From contig DDUR01000061.1 in the NCBI GenBank assembly GCA_002344895.1, positions 1-64,000 of the forward strand: a DNA stretch of 64,000 nt, written 5' to 3'. The notes below the pieces were generated by a model. That model saw nothing but the letters and a program-made list of their open reading frames with translations. It was not told the origin of the DNA and ran no database searches. The translations under genes and the position numbers were made by a program. The stretch comes from Ignavibacteria bacterium UBA2333 (GTDB lineage Bacteria; Bacteroidota; Ignavibacteria; Kapaibacteriales; Kapaibacteriaceae). Below are positions 17,368 to 27,152 of the stretch, in pieces. Every line of letters starts with the position of its first letter. Positions within the stretch are counted from its first letter, which is position 1.

Positions 17368-20300
17368 ATGAATGTTGTTCGTTTCGCTCTTACACTCGCC
17401 GTTACCTGTTTTACTCTGACACTGGCCACAGCGTCAACGGGTAATGATAGTCGGTTACCGGTTACGTCCGGTTTTCTTGAAAACGTGGGACAGGTTCGAT
17501 ACTCTGATGGTCGTCCCGCACGTCACGTACTCGCTAGCCGTGTTCTAGGTGATCGATCGGTACTCACCCACAAGTCAGGATGGCATCTCATCCAATACCA
17601 AGCGACTGATGCTGTTACCGACGATGGGGCACCAATGGAGGACGTAGCGCGCGTTGACGTCGACTTTGTTGGTGGCACGGCTCAATCCATAGAGTATTCT
17701 GACGTAGCAGACTATCCAACCTACGTCGGTGGACATCGCGACGTTGGCACGTCTGCTCGGGTTACCGTAGCTCGAACGATGACTCTTCACAATGTTTGGC
17801 CAAACATTGATGTTCGGATGTATGCGAAACCGGACGGCTGGAAGTATGAGTTCGTTGTACGACCAGGTGGTGATCCCGACAATGTCCGCCTCCGTGTACA
17901 TGGTGCAACACCTCAGCGAGATCAACATGGTCGTTTGATGCTTGGAGCTCCACTCGGCAACATCGTAGACGAAGCGCCGATATCATACATCATCAGCGCA
18001 TCCGGTCAGCGAAGAAACGTAAACTCAAGCTACGTTATTCAAGGATCAGAGATCTCATTCTCACTCGGAGCACACGTAGGTTCATCCGAGACGCTCGTTA
18101 TTGATCCCGAGCAACTCTGGGGCACCTACCTCGGAGGGAATGGCGTGCAAACACAAAAGACCGGTCTTGCACTTGATTCGCTTGGCAATACTCTTGTTGT
18201 GAGCGGAAGTCGTGTTGCGGGCCTACCGACTACGTTCGGAGTCGTTCAGCGCCTCATCAAGTCCGACTTTGACGGCATCGTGTTTAAGTTCTCGCCTGAA
18301 GGTAAAATTATTTGGGGAACCTATTACGGCGCTACTCTCGCCGAAGAATTTTCGGCTGTCGGTGTGAATAGCGATGGTGATGTTATTGTCGCAGGTTCAA
18401 CACGGTCTGATGAGTCGGACCTTGTACTCGGGTTCAGTCCGATTGGTGACGATACCGCCGCATTGTATGATGTTCTTGTCGTACGACTATCGTCAGAAGG
18501 AAGGTTTATCGACGGCTTTCGAATCGGAGGCCAACGAAACGACTATGCAACTGCGCTTGCCGTGAAGGGCAGAGCCCTTGCCATCACGGGCTACGCAACG
18601 AGTTCAAGATTTGGACAGTCGGCCGGAGTTCGTAGCCATAACATTGTTCGAAATCCTCCGCTATTAACGTTTAACGAGGACGCATGGACGGCATTCCTGG
18701 TACCAACAGCAGGAGGTTCAACCTACAACTCTCGTTGGTATACGTGGATTGGTGGAGACAATGAAGACTACGGGAACGGTGTAGCATTTGACAAGGACAC
18801 CAACGTCATCGTTGTTGGTTCCGCAAAGAGCCCTACTGATATGGGTATGACGGATGATAACGTCATGGGCGGAGTTGGCGACGGATTTCTCGTGAAGTAT
18901 GCAAAGGCAACGGGCAATGTATTGTATGCCACGTACATCGGAGGAACGAATCGTGAAGATGTAACTGATGTAGCTGCCAATGATGATGGTTACGTGATTG
19001 TTGGACGAACACTTTCAACTGACATCATCACTCGAAATGCGCATCAAGCTGTTAAGGGGCCAACACACGGCGACGCCTATATCGCATCGTACACAAACAC
19101 GAACGTACTTAAATGGGCTACGTATTGGGGCGGTGATGGTGATGAATGGGCCAAGGCCGTCTGTGTGACGAAAAATGGAGACGTGTGGGTAGGAGGATTC
19201 GCCCATTGGACAAACCAGGGTATGGATAGAACTTCAGATGCCTTCCAAGCGACAAACAATACACTGGAGTATTGGGGTCCAGACGGGTTTTTCTCCAGGT
19301 TCGACAAGAATGGCGTGATGTTGTACAACTCGTTTATCGGAGGAGCACACGATCCAGGTTTACCCCCACCCGGCCCTTCGAGTCCACCAGATCCAAATGC
19401 AGACTTTGGCTATGATGAGATAACTGATCTTGTGATGGATGGCGAGAAGACCATCGTCATCGGATGCCATGCACAAACACGCCGAATGCCCGTGAAGAAC
19501 GAGGTGATACGCGGAGACATTCTTGCAGAGGGAACACCACTGCCCTCAATTCCCTTTGTGACAATGTTTTCTGACTGCAAGGACACAACGTACACGATTG
19601 CTACAGCAGGTCCTCCTGTGATCTGCGATAATGGCACACTTCAGCTTGTTGCCCCACAAGGATTTTCGAAGTACGTGTGGAGCACTGGTGGAACAAGCCG
19701 GTCAATCACAGTGAGTCAACCAGGATCCTACAACGTGATGCTCGTCGATCCTGACGGATGCCGGTATCGCGATACGATTGTTGTGACGGCTAATCCGAAA
19801 CCTACGGTGGAAATTGGTGCGAATGTGACGATTTGTCGGGACTCTTCTCACCGGTTTACACCCGTGGTAAACGGTGGGACACAACCCTATCGCTACAAAT
19901 GGAACCGCATCGAATCAGGTCCGGAGTTTATTGATAATGACACGATTCCTTCGGCATCTGTAAACCCTGGCTCAACGTCACGATATGCGCTCACGGTCAC
20001 CGACGCTGCGGGATGTACAGCCAGTGATACAGCGATTGTTGCAATTCTCGACGTACGTCCGACGGTGGCACCATCATCTCTTGACTTCGGTTCACTTGAT
20101 GCTTGCAGTTCGTCGACAGAAACTACGTTAACGGTTACGAATCCGCTTTCCATTCCTATCACCGTTAGCGGTTTTGTCTCAAACTGGGCCATCGTCAGTC
20201 TCGTTACACCAATCTCGCCTCCTGTACAAATTGCAGCTGGTGGTACCGCTTCGTTCATCGTCCGCGCAAGTCCGACGACGGCTGGTGTTACAAGTGGCAC

Positions 20301-22293
20301 CTTCACCCTGCAGGGTGGTCCTTGTGACTGGACTGTATCCGTACCGTTTACGGTCGAGAAACAACAGCTCGTCGCCTCGATTCTTCCAAGTGCCGTGACG
20401 TTTCCGTCAATGGCGTCCTGCGATCTGACCGCTTCTGATACAACCCTCGTTATCCGAAACAGTGGTACCGATGCATTGGTACTTCAGTCACCAACACTTA
20501 GCACCTCAGAGTTCTCGGCATCGTCAGCAGGATATCCACGCACCGTTAACCCAGGTGATACCGTTCACGTGAGTGTTGTGTTTTTCCCGCCCGGCGTTGG
20601 TGTGTATTCGGGATCGATTACGTTTCCGTATACATCCGGCTCTTGCGATGCAACGTTAAAAGCAGATTTGTTCGGCAGCGTGGAAGATGTCCGAGTAGCG
20701 ATCGAAGACACTACGATCGACGTTGGGACACTTTCTGGATGTGACGACAACGTCCGCTCTACCTTCGTGATTCGCAACACCGGAGGTGTAGACCTCACGG
20801 TCACCATCGCCGGTGATGCCCTTTCATCCATTGATGGGCCAACAACACGAAGTGTGCCTGCTGGTCTAACCACATCGGTTGATGTAATCGTCACGCCGGA
20901 TCAAGCCGGAGCGTTTACGTCTACAGTTACAGTCGAAACACAACCATGTGCACTGCTACGAACCGTTCGCATTTCCGGCTCAAAGGCCAATGCATCGCTC
21001 AACATAACATCGGCAGCAGACTTTGGTGAGGTTTCGTCATGTGCTGGCACTGGAAGTTCGACGTTCCCGATCAGCATTGGTGCTGTAGGCGGCGACTTTA
21101 CCATTCGTTCAGTGGTTGTACCACAGGGACTAACGTTTCCATTAGCAGCGGGCACAACAATTGCAGACAATTCAACCATTTCCGTTACGGCAACATGGTC
21201 ACCAACAGCAGACGGCACGCTAAACGACAGTATCGTGATTACCTCCGATCCCTGTGACGTTCGTCGCGTCATTCGTCTTACCGGTTCGGTAACGACTCCT
21301 GCGCTTTCGGCTTCGACTCCCCTCATCACACTCGGCACCGTTGTTGGGTCAGCCACTGGACAGGTTGTGTTCTTTAATACGGGTACGGATACCGTTTCCG
21401 TGACACTGACAGCTGTGACACCAGATGTTACATTCACGGTTCAAGGCCCGACAAACTTGAATGAGGTGTTACCTGGAGCGTCCATTCGTGTTGACTACGT
21501 CATCGCATGTAACGGCAGAACCGATATCAACGATACCATTCTGGCTCGTGTAACTTCACCATGCAGACTTGATGCAGTAACGGCATTTTCCGGCACCTGT
21601 GGTGCTGCCCCGTCAGCATCAGCAGAAATTGTCATCGACTCAGCAATTGTGCGGGTAGGAGATCAGTTCTCTGTGCCCCTCAGAATTGTCTCTTCCCAAG
21701 CCCTCAATTCATCGAATGCCCGCGCGTGGACAGCTACAGTTGCGTACAATCCTGCCGTGCTTGTTGGTCGAACACCAACGCCTGATTGTTGGACGGCTGG
21801 TACTTCTGGACCGTGTGAAATCACACTAACCGGCACACGAGGTGCGGATACAACGGGAATCCTTGCACAGATCAACTTTACGGCAGTACTCGGTAATGAT
21901 TCTGCATCTTCCTTGCGTCTTGTCAACTTCTCGTTTACCGATGCACCGGCGACTATCATTGGACAACGTGATGGCTACGTATTGATCGAAGATCTCTGTC
22001 GTGAAGGTGGCACACGACTTCTGTTTGCAGATGCTGATGCCCGCATCCGTCTGCATCCCACACCAACGACGACAACGCTCACGATGTCTGGTACACGGCT
22101 GACAGTGAGTCCACTATCCTGGAAAATTTTTGATCTCACGGGCAAACTCGTTGCAATGGGTTCGGCGATGCCGGAAACCGACGGCTCTGTTCATGTTGAT
22201 ATTGACGTGTCGACGTTTGGTTCTGGAGTTCATACAATTGACGTTCAGCACGTTGACGGTCCAGTTCGTTCACTCTTTCTTGTGGCCCGATGA
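17368..22293 (+). CDS. Giant T9SS-secreted protein: SBBP propeller, anchor-D repeats, cohesin-like domain
   Basis: 1641 residues. The ATG has GAGGAGG about 10 bases upstream. In order: signal peptide (about 1-22); an N-terminal beta domain (about 30-250) like that of the 1038-residue protein at 4924; SBBP-type propeller repeats (about 250-735); a PKD/Ig-like section (about 740-900); five repeats of choice-of-anchor-D/HYDIN-like type (about 905-1410), each opening with LDFG-, VTFPS- or TIDVG-like strands and a cysteine; a cohesin-like domain (about 1420-1540, VRVGDQFSVPLRI, TVAYNPAVLVG); and a T9SS sorting domain (about 1560-1641, KIFDLTGKLV, GVHTIDVQ). A surface adhesin or scaffold is plausible. 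It is divergent from the GldL/GldM-like pair and overlaps the next gene by 4 bases. Confidence 0.88.
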   Translation: MNVVRFALTLAVTCFTLTLATASTGNDSRLPVTSGFLENVGQVRYSDGRPARHVLASRVLGDRSVLTHKSGWHLIQYQATDAVTDDGAPMEDVARVDVDFVGGTAQSIEYSDVADYPTYVGGHRDVGTSARVTVARTMTLHNVWPNIDVRMYAKPDGWKYEFVVRPGGDPDNVRLRVHGATPQRDQHGRLMLGAPLGNIVDEAPISYIISASGQRRNVNSSYVIQGSEISFSLGAHVGSSETLVIDPEQLWGTYLGGNGVQTQKTGLALDSLGNTLVVSGSRVAGLPTTFGVVQRLIKSDFDGIVFKFSPEGKIIWGTYYGATLAEEFSAVGVNSDGDVIVAGSTRSDESDLVLGFSPIGDDTAALYDVLVVRLSSEGRFIDGFRIGGQRNDYATALAVKGRALAITGYATSSRFGQSAGVRSHNIVRNPPLLTFNEDAWTAFLVPTAGGSTYNSRWYTWIGGDNEDYGNGVAFDKDTNVIVVGSAKSPTDMGMTDDNVMGGVGDGFLVKYAKATGNVLYATYIGGTNREDVTDVAANDDGYVIVGRTLSTDIITRNAHQAVKGPTHGDAYIASYTNTNVLKWATYWGGDGDEWAKAVCVTKNGDVWVGGFAHWTNQGMDRTSDAFQATNNTLEYWGPDGFFSRFDKNGVMLYNSFIGGAHDPGLPPPGPSSPPDPNADFGYDEITDLVMDGEKTIVIGCHAQTRRMPVKNEVIRGDILAEGTPLPSIPFVTMFSDCKDTTYTIATAGPPVICDNGTLQLVAPQGFSKYVWSTGGTSRSITVSQPGSYNVMLVDPDGCRYRDTIVVTANPKPTVEIGANVTICRDSSHRFTPVVNGGTQPYRYKWNRIESGPEFIDNDTIPSASVNPGSTSRYALTVTDAAGCTASDTAIVAILDVRPTVAPSSLDFGSLDACSSSTETTLTVTNPLSIPITVSGFVSNWAIVSLVTPISPPVQIAAGGTASFIVRASPTTAGVTSGTFTLQGGPCDWTVSVPFTVEKQQLVASILPSAVTFPSMASCDLTASDTTLVIRNSGTDALVLQSPTLSTSEFSASSAGYPRTVNPGDTVHVSVVFFPPGVGVYSGSITFPYTSGSCDATLKADLFGSVEDVRVAIEDTTIDVGTLSGCDDNVRSTFVIRNTGGVDLTVTIAGDALSSIDGPTTRSVPAGLTTSVDVIVTPDQAGAFTSTVTVETQPCALLRTVRISGSKANASLNITSAADFGEVSSCAGTGSSTFPISIGAVGGDFTIRSVVVPQGLTFPLAAGTTIADNSTISVTATWSPTADGTLNDSIVITSDPCDVRRVIRLTGSVTTPALSASTPLITLGTVVGSATGQVVFFNTGTDTVSVTLTAVTPDVTFTVQGPTNLNEVLPGASIRVDYVIACNGRTDINDTILARVTSPCRLDAVTAFSGTCGAAPSASAEIVIDSAIVRVGDQFSVPLRIVSSQALNSSNARAWTATVAYNPAVLVGRTPTPDCWTAGTSGPCEITLTGTRGADTTGILAQINFTAVLGNDSASSLRLVNFSFTDAPATIIGQRDGYVLIEDLCREGGTRLLFADADARIRLHPTPTTTTLTMSGTRLTVSPLSWKIFDLTGKLVAMGSAMPETDGSVHVDIDVSTFGSGVHTIDVQHVDGPVRSLFLVAR

Positions 22294-23153
22294 AAACACG
22301 TACAACAACATCACTCGCTGTTCTTGGTGCCTTTGTCGTGTTCTCGTTGTCACTTCAAGCACAAGAAGCTCAGACGCGACCTGATGAAGTGAAGGTGCCC
22401 CCTTCACCCCCTGTCACTGAATCTCAGCCGGCATTCACCATGAAGCCCATGATACGATTTGGATTGGGCGCGAACTTCGACCTTGCTAACCACGCTGCGT
22501 CAAATCTTACGTTACCAGGGGTGCCAACGTGTTGCACCGGATTCAATGGAGTTTCGTCAGGGGGCTTCGCCCTTTCGGGCGAAATGGGGCTCCCCATTGA
22601 CGATCGACTCGACATACTTGTCAAGTTGACGTACATGACAACATCGTCGACCATGACGGAGGACGAAGTGACCACCGTGCGCTCGGGAAACGAAGCCGTG
22701 GCAACTCCGTTTCGACATACTCTCGAGTCGGATCTTGGATTCCTGATGCTTGAACCCGGAGTAGAATGGCGACCAACATTACACGTGGGCCTTGTTGGTG
22801 GACTTCGTGTTGGGACACTTATGGGAGCAACCTACAGGCAGGAAGAACGAATCGTCGATGAGTCTCTGGGATACACGTATGAGAATGGCAGCACGGTTCG
22901 GAATACGTCCTCAGGTGACGTTCAGGAGACATCATCCTTCCAGTTTGGACTGCTTCTTGGAGCTCGATATCACGTCTTTTTGACAACAAATGGAAGCCTT
23001 CAGCTTGTGCCTGAAGTATTCTATGCTCCTCTCTTTACGAACGTCGTTGCAGACCGCTCTTGGTCTGTCAGTTCATTTCGTGCAGGTGTGAGTCTCGTCT
23101 ACACTCTCTTTTCGAAGCAGGAAACTGATTCTCCTGTTCTTCCGAGACGGTAG
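22290..23153 (+). CDS. Predicted outer-membrane beta-barrel protein
   Basis: 287 residues. A signal peptide (about 1-25, SLSLQAQ end) precedes a low-complexity Pro-rich linker and a set of amphipathic strands (IRFGLGANFDL, FALSGEMGLP, LDILVKLTYMT, FGLLLGARYHVFL, FRAGVSLVYTLF). The pattern is that of porin-family barrels common in Bacteroidota. The ATG overlaps the stop of the 1641-residue T9SS gene (ATGA), so the two are translationally coupled. Such a barrel could anchor or export its neighbour, but that is inference. A G-tract element encodes VPPSPP in the linker. Confidence 0.75.
   Translation: MKTRTTTSLAVLGAFVVFSLSLQAQEAQTRPDEVKVPPSPPVTESQPAFTMKPMIRFGLGANFDLANHAASNLTLPGVPTCCTGFNGVSSGGFALSGEMGLPIDDRLDILVKLTYMTTSSTMTEDEVTTVRSGNEAVATPFRHTLESDLGFLMLEPGVEWRPTLHVGLVGGLRVGTLMGATYRQEERIVDESLGYTYENGSTVRNTSSGDVQETSSFQFGLLLGARYHVFLTTNGSLQLVPEVFYAPLFTNVVADRSWSVSSFRAGVSLVYTLFSKQETDSPVLPRR
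22397..22411 (-). repeat. G-tract element, copy 5
   Basis: On the + strand GCCCCCTTCACCCCC, encoding PPSPP in the barrel protein. The 15 bases are identical to the intergenic copy at 62811. Confidence 0.65.
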
Positions 23154-23165
23154 GCAAACGGGCGG

Positions 23166-23173
23166 TATCTTTG
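23166..23173 (+). promoter_or_regulatory. Promoter box of prfC (probable leaderless start)
   Basis: TATCTTTG, an exact TAnnTTTG match, ends 5 bases before the prfC ATG. If transcription begins the usual few bases downstream, the mRNA starts at or next to the ATG. No Shine-Dalgarno sequence is present. Confidence 0.55.
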
Positions 23174-23178
23174 CCGCC

Positions 23179-24732
23179 ATGTCTCGTCTCGAAGAAATCA
23201 AACGCCGGCGTACGATTGCCATTATCAGTCACCCTGATGCAGGCAAAACCACTCTGACCGAAAAACTCCTCCTGTATAGCGGCGCCATCCATCAGGCTGG
23301 CGCCGTTACGGGTGGGAAACATTCCAGTACAACGTCAGACTGGATGGAGATTGAACAGCAGCGTGGAATTAGTGTCTCGTCCTCTGCCATGCGCGTTGAG
23401 TACGACGGCCACCTCCTGAATATTCTCGATACCCCCGGTCACCAGGACTTTTCCGAGGACACCTATCGAACCTTAATGGCCGTTGATGCGGCGATCATGT
23501 TGCTGGATGCAGGTCGTGGTGTGCAGGAGCAGACAATCAAGTTGTTTAAGGTATGTCGGGATCGAGGCATACCGATTGTTACGTTTATGAACAAGATGGA
23601 TCGCCCTGCACGGAGTCCACTTGAATTACTTGATGAGGTAGAAAAGACCCTTGGCATCACGGCAATTCCACGAACGTGGCCAATTGGCGATGGTCCAGAC
23701 TTCCGCGGCATCTATGATCGTGATGCCCGGATCTTTCACTCCTTTGAGCGTACCACTGGTAATCGATATAAGGCACCGGTAAACGTTGGAGATGTGCGTA
23801 GCTCAGAACTGCGTGCATCACTCGGTGAACTTGCTCACGACCGGTTACTCGAAGATCTCGAGTTTGTTGATCATGTCATTCCATCGTTTGACCAGGAAAG
23901 TTTCCTCGCTGAACACAGTACGCCCGTGTACTGGGGATCAGCTATCACAAACTTTGGTGTAGAGCACTTCCTGCAGCAGCTGCTTGAACTTATGCCGGAA
24001 CCTCAGCCTTTTTCGATGTCGGGTACAACCGTTGATCCTAGCTCGAATGAGTTTGTTGGCTTTGTGTACAAGGTCCAGGCAAACATGAATAAGGCGCATC
24101 GCGACAGAATATCCTTCTTGCGCATCGTTTCCGGAACCTTCGAACGCGGAATGGTGGCCTATCATCCACGCACGAAGAAGGACGTAAAGCTGAACTATCC
24201 GTTTGAGATCTTCGGTCGCGAACGAAACATCATCGACGTAGCCTATCCAGGAGATGTTATTGGCTTAACAAATCCAGGGCTGTTTCAAGTTGGCGATACG
24301 ATTACGCAGGGAATGGACGTACAGATCGAAAACTTCCCACGATTTGCACCGGAAATCTATGCCAAGGCATGGCCTGCAGGCGGATCATTCTCAAAAAGTT
24401 TTCGGAAGGGTATTGATCAGCTTAAGGAGGAAGGTGTTATCCAGGTGTTTACGGATGCCGAAGGCAGTCCCGTTCCGATCGTCGCCGTTGTCGGTGAACT
24501 CCAGCTCGAACTATTCGCTTGGCGTATGGAGAATGAGTATGGCGAGAAACTCAGGTTAGAACGACTCCCCTATACACGAACTCGCTGGATTGTCGGCGAT
24601 GGACGCCCCGCAACAAACGCTCCTGTCTTCTTTGATGAGAAGGAACGTCCGGTTGTTGTCTTTAAAAATGACTGGGAAATCAACTACTGCCTTGAGCGTT
24701 CACCGGGTCTACAACTTGCCGAGACCCCATAA
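23179..24732 (+). CDS. prfC: Peptide chain release factor 3
   Basis: 517 residues, close to E. coli RF3. This translational GTPase removes RF1/RF2 from the ribosome after peptide release. The P-loop SHPDAGKTT is at residues 17-25; switch motifs QQRGISVSSS, DTPGHQDFSED and NKMDR follow. The elongation-factor-like domain II and the RF3-specific C-terminal region (FPRFAPEIYAKAWP, VVGELQLELFAWRMENEYG) are complete. The 3' end overlaps the convergent membrane-protein gene by 24 bases. A leaderless promoter precedes it. Confidence 0.96.
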   Translation: MSRLEEIKRRRTIAIISHPDAGKTTLTEKLLLYSGAIHQAGAVTGGKHSSTTSDWMEIEQQRGISVSSSAMRVEYDGHLLNILDTPGHQDFSEDTYRTLMAVDAAIMLLDAGRGVQEQTIKLFKVCRDRGIPIVTFMNKMDRPARSPLELLDEVEKTLGITAIPRTWPIGDGPDFRGIYDRDARIFHSFERTTGNRYKAPVNVGDVRSSELRASLGELAHDRLLEDLEFVDHVIPSFDQESFLAEHSTPVYWGSAITNFGVEHFLQQLLELMPEPQPFSMSGTTVDPSSNEFVGFVYKVQANMNKAHRDRISFLRIVSGTFERGMVAYHPRTKKDVKLNYPFEIFGRERNIIDVAYPGDVIGLTNPGLFQVGDTITQGMDVQIENFPRFAPEIYAKAWPAGGSFSKSFRKGIDQLKEEGVIQVFTDAEGSPVPIVAVVGELQLELFAWRMENEYGEKLRLERLPYTRTRWIVGDGRPATNAPVFFDEKERPVVVFKNDWEINYCLERSPGLQLAETP

Positions 24733-25371
24733 TCGGTGATTGTCACCCCAAGCTGCAAGACCAACAAAGAGCCAAAGTCCAAGTGCAGAAATTGCGACTG
24801 CCATTTCGTTCGGCGGAGGTGGCCCCATAATGTTTGCAATGTAGATGAGTGCTAACATCACAAAGTTTATTGCTGGCACGTACGTGCCCGTTCGATCTTT
24901 AGCCTTTGATCCAGAGTAATACACGTAGAGCCCAGTGGCGAAGAACAACGCCTCCAGGAGGATGGCAATCACAGGCTCATTCCATAGACCAAGCCCAAGT
25001 TTGGCGCTGTCATTACCAACGATAGGCAGATCAGGACGGTGAACGAGCAGATCGAGCACCCAGTGACTGACCACGAGAGCGGCGAGGACAGTTGCTTCTC
25101 GACGATCACGTCGAAGCACAAACGTGATGACTCCCACGACGAGTGACATTAACGTCACGGACAATAATCCATGCGAGATCGGATAGTCGTAAAAGTCTAA
25201 CGGTGTTAACACCGTGTTGCCAGGGTCAACTGCCATCCGTTCCACTCCTAAAAGGAGTAAAAACGGCCAAAGAAGGTCGAGAAACTGACCACCAATAAAC
25301 AGCAAGCCGAGATTGGTTTTGGGCGTGAGTTTTTTCGCCGCCATAGCAACGGCAAAGTGGGCAAGGAACAT
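24709..25371 (-). CDS. Multi-pass membrane protein, YdjM/DUF457-like
   Basis: 220 residues with about six hydrophobic helices. It starts MFLAHFAVAMAAKK and contains an early His (LAHF), PISHGLL and VSHWVLDLLVHRPDLP. These spaced His and Asp residues recall membrane-bound metal-dependent hydrolase-like proteins of the YdjM/DUF457 group, whose substrates are mostly unknown. The gene lies after pirin with about 107 bases between them. Its 3' end overlaps prfC. Assignment to the family is by general pattern only. Confidence 0.55.
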   Translation of the reverse strand: MFLAHFAVAMAAKKLTPKTNLGLLFIGGQFLDLLWPFLLLLGVERMAVDPGNTVLTPLDFYDYPISHGLLSVTLMSLVVGVITFVLRRDRREATVLAALVVSHWVLDLLVHRPDLPIVGNDSAKLGLGLWNEPVIAILLEALFFATGLYVYYSGSKAKDRTGTYVPAINFVMLALIYIANIMGPPPPNEMAVAISALGLWLFVGLAAWGDNHRLWGLGKL

Positions 25372-25477
25372 GGTCCACGATCAGTGGTGAAGTGAAACGA
25401 GACGGCCTACGTGCGAACGTACGCCTCAAGAGTTACACCACCCACTACGCAATCTGCGCCCATTACCTTATCGCCGC

Positions 25478-26350
25478 CTAGTCCTGTAAGGTGCCCATCT
25501 TGCCTTCCTGGAAATCCATAAAGGCATTGTAGATCTCAAGACGAGTGTTCATCACAAAGGGGCCGCCGGTGGCAAGGGGCTCCCGTAGCGGTTGACCAGC
25601 AAGAAGGAGTAGTGATATGGGCTCTGAACTATTTGTGCCACTACCTTCTACAGCAGCAATAGACACAACGGTACCTGGACCCAGAATGGCAAGTTCACGT
25701 GAACGTACGGTTGTGTCATCAACACGAATGGTTCCGCCAAGGACATAGACGAGTGCCGTTTCGTCATCGACGGCCCACTGGTACGATGATTCCGTTTCGA
25801 GTTCGGCCATGATTGCCGTAACGGGTGACTGTGTCACGGCAGGTCCTGCCTCCGCCTCAAGTGTACCGGCAACAACACGAAGGGTAATTCCTTGGTGGCG
25901 AACAACCGGGATAAGTGGTGACGACAGTTCTTGATACGATGGGGGGTCCATCTTGTGCGCTGCAGGAAGGTTCACCCACAACTGGATGAGTTCGAGAGCA
26001 CCACCCGTCTTTCGAAGGTCGGGTGCTGGTCCTTCACTGTGTACAATTCCTGAGGCCGCATTAATCCATTGTACCTCACCAGGGCCAACGATACTCTCGT
26101 TACCCAATGAGTCGCGATGGAGAACAGCCCCACGATAGACAAACGTCACCGGTGCGAAACCGCGATGCGGATGTGGGTCAATCCGGTGCTCTTCGGCACC
26201 GGCGACGATCGTCTGGGGTCCTGCATGGTGCAGCAGGACGAACGGATCTGCATAGTTCACCGTGTCACTTGGCAAGGGTTGAGCCACAGATAATGGCCCA
26301 ACGGACGTCATTAGTGACGTGGAGATCCGGGTTACTTGGCGTTGTGACAT
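25478..26350 (-). CDS. Pirin family protein
   Basis: 290 residues with two cupin-like halves. The metal-site motif HPHRGFAPVTFVYRGAV and the following GEVQWINAASGIVHSE give the conserved His and Glu ligands of the N-terminal cupin. The C-terminal part (ALVYVLGGTIRVDD, PISLLLLAGQPLREP) is typical. Some pirins act as quercetin dioxygenases or redox-sensing regulators; the substrate here cannot be predicted. No Shine-Dalgarno sequence precedes the ATG. It lies 80 bases after yceI on the same strand. Confidence 0.88.
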   Translation of the reverse strand: MSQRQVTRISTSLMTSVGPLSVAQPLPSDTVNYADPFVLLHHAGPQTIVAGAEEHRIDPHPHRGFAPVTFVYRGAVLHRDSLGNESIVGPGEVQWINAASGIVHSEGPAPDLRKTGGALELIQLWVNLPAAHKMDPPSYQELSSPLIPVVRHQGITLRVVAGTLEAEAGPAVTQSPVTAIMAELETESSYQWAVDDETALVYVLGGTIRVDDTTVRSRELAILGPGTVVSIAAVEGSGTNSSEPISLLLLAGQPLREPLATGGPFVMNTRLEIYNAFMDFQEGKMGTLQD

Positions 26351-26430
26351 GGTGGAACCTATGAGAACGGTGTGTTATGTGTGGTCGACGTGAATTCCGG
26401 GGACCGGTGCAGCGGCCACGGACAGTGTGA

Positions 26431-26976
26431 TTACGCAGATACTGCGTCTTCAACGAGCTTTTGGACTTGGGCATTCACGTGCAGCTTTACGACGTCGCTG
26501 ACAACGATACCACCGGCTTCCGTGACTCCGTTCCAGAGAAGTCCAAAATCCTTACGGTTTACAGAGCCAGAGAGCTCAAAGCCAGCCTTTGTGTTGCCGT
26601 AAAAATCAGCCATCTGGCCACCATACTCTACGTCAAGTGTTACTGGCTTCGTGATATCACGGATCGTCATGTTACCATGAAGTTTGTACTCAGAGTCGCT
26701 GACACGTTCAAACTTCGTGGATTCGAAGCGTAACGTCGGGAATTTTTCGGCGTTAAAGAAATCGTCACTCTTGAGGTGGTTATCACGCATTTCGTTCTTT
26801 GTGGAGATCGATGCTACGTCTGCTTCGAAAACAAGCTTTGTGTCCGTGAAGTCGTCTGCCGTTGTCTCCATGTCAAGACGGTATGAGGTGAACTCACCGG
26901 TAACCGTGTTGATCATAAGGTGCTTAACCTTGAATTGCACATCAGAATGTGCCGAGTCGATTGTCCAGCGTGCCAT
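26431..26976 (-). CDS. YceI family lipid-binding-like protein
   Basis: 181 residues from the ATG at 26976, with GGAGG about 8 bases upstream. It opens with the family signature WTIDSAHSDVQFKVKHLMI and continues with GEFTSYRL, an FFNAEKFPTLRFEST block and DFGLLWN near the end. YceI proteins form a lipocalin-like barrel binding polyisoprenoids. This copy has no signal peptide, so it is probably cytoplasmic. A leader of about 95 bases with two palindromes and a strong promoter precedes it, suggesting regulation by a repressor. Confidence 0.92.
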   Translation of the reverse strand: MARWTIDSAHSDVQFKVKHLMINTVTGEFTSYRLDMETTADDFTDTKLVFEADVASISTKNEMRDNHLKSDDFFNAEKFPTLRFESTKFERVSDSEYKLHGNMTIRDITKPVTLDVEYGGQMADFYGNTKAGFELSGSVNRKDFGLLWNGVTEAGGIVVSDVVKLHVNAQVQKLVEDAVSA

Positions 26977-27059
26977 AGAATGTTCCTCCAAAAACCTGTG
27001 TGTGGTACAGTTGTGAAAAGCGTTTGACGGCTGTTTACGACGAACGTCGCAACATTTAC

Positions 27060-27071
27060 GTGTTGCAACAC
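27060..27071. promoter_or_regulatory. Operator-like palindrome at the yceI transcription start
   Basis: GTGTTGCAACAC is a perfect 12-base palindrome lying directly after the -7 box. A second inverted repeat, CGACG-aa-CGTCG (27038-27049), follows in the leader. Both are candidates for repressor binding. Confidence 0.45.
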
Positions 27072-27072
27072 A

Positions 27073-27103
27073 CAAATATCGGAAGAAGTTCCGTGCTTGT
27101 CAA
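27073..27103 (-). promoter_or_regulatory. Promoter of yceI
   Basis: Reading leftward, TTGACA (27098-27103) is separated by 17 bases from GATATTTG (27073-27080), a 7 of 8 match to TAnnTTTG. The same spacing occurs at the lipoprotein promoter at 52600. Confidence 0.6.
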
Positions 27104-27152
27104 GTGTTTGAAGAAAAAAATGTGTTGAAACGCGTTTTTTGCGTCCGTCTTG

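Noticed and set aside
20901..21437. A 178-codon open frame antisense to the 1641-residue gene
   Set aside because: Its low-complexity Val/Thr/Ser content mirrors the beta-repeat coding on the other strand.
22566..22583. Hairpin TTCGCCC-tttc-GGGCGAA inside the barrel gene
   Set aside because: It lies in the middle of coding sequence with no T-run and no second copy seen; probably chance.
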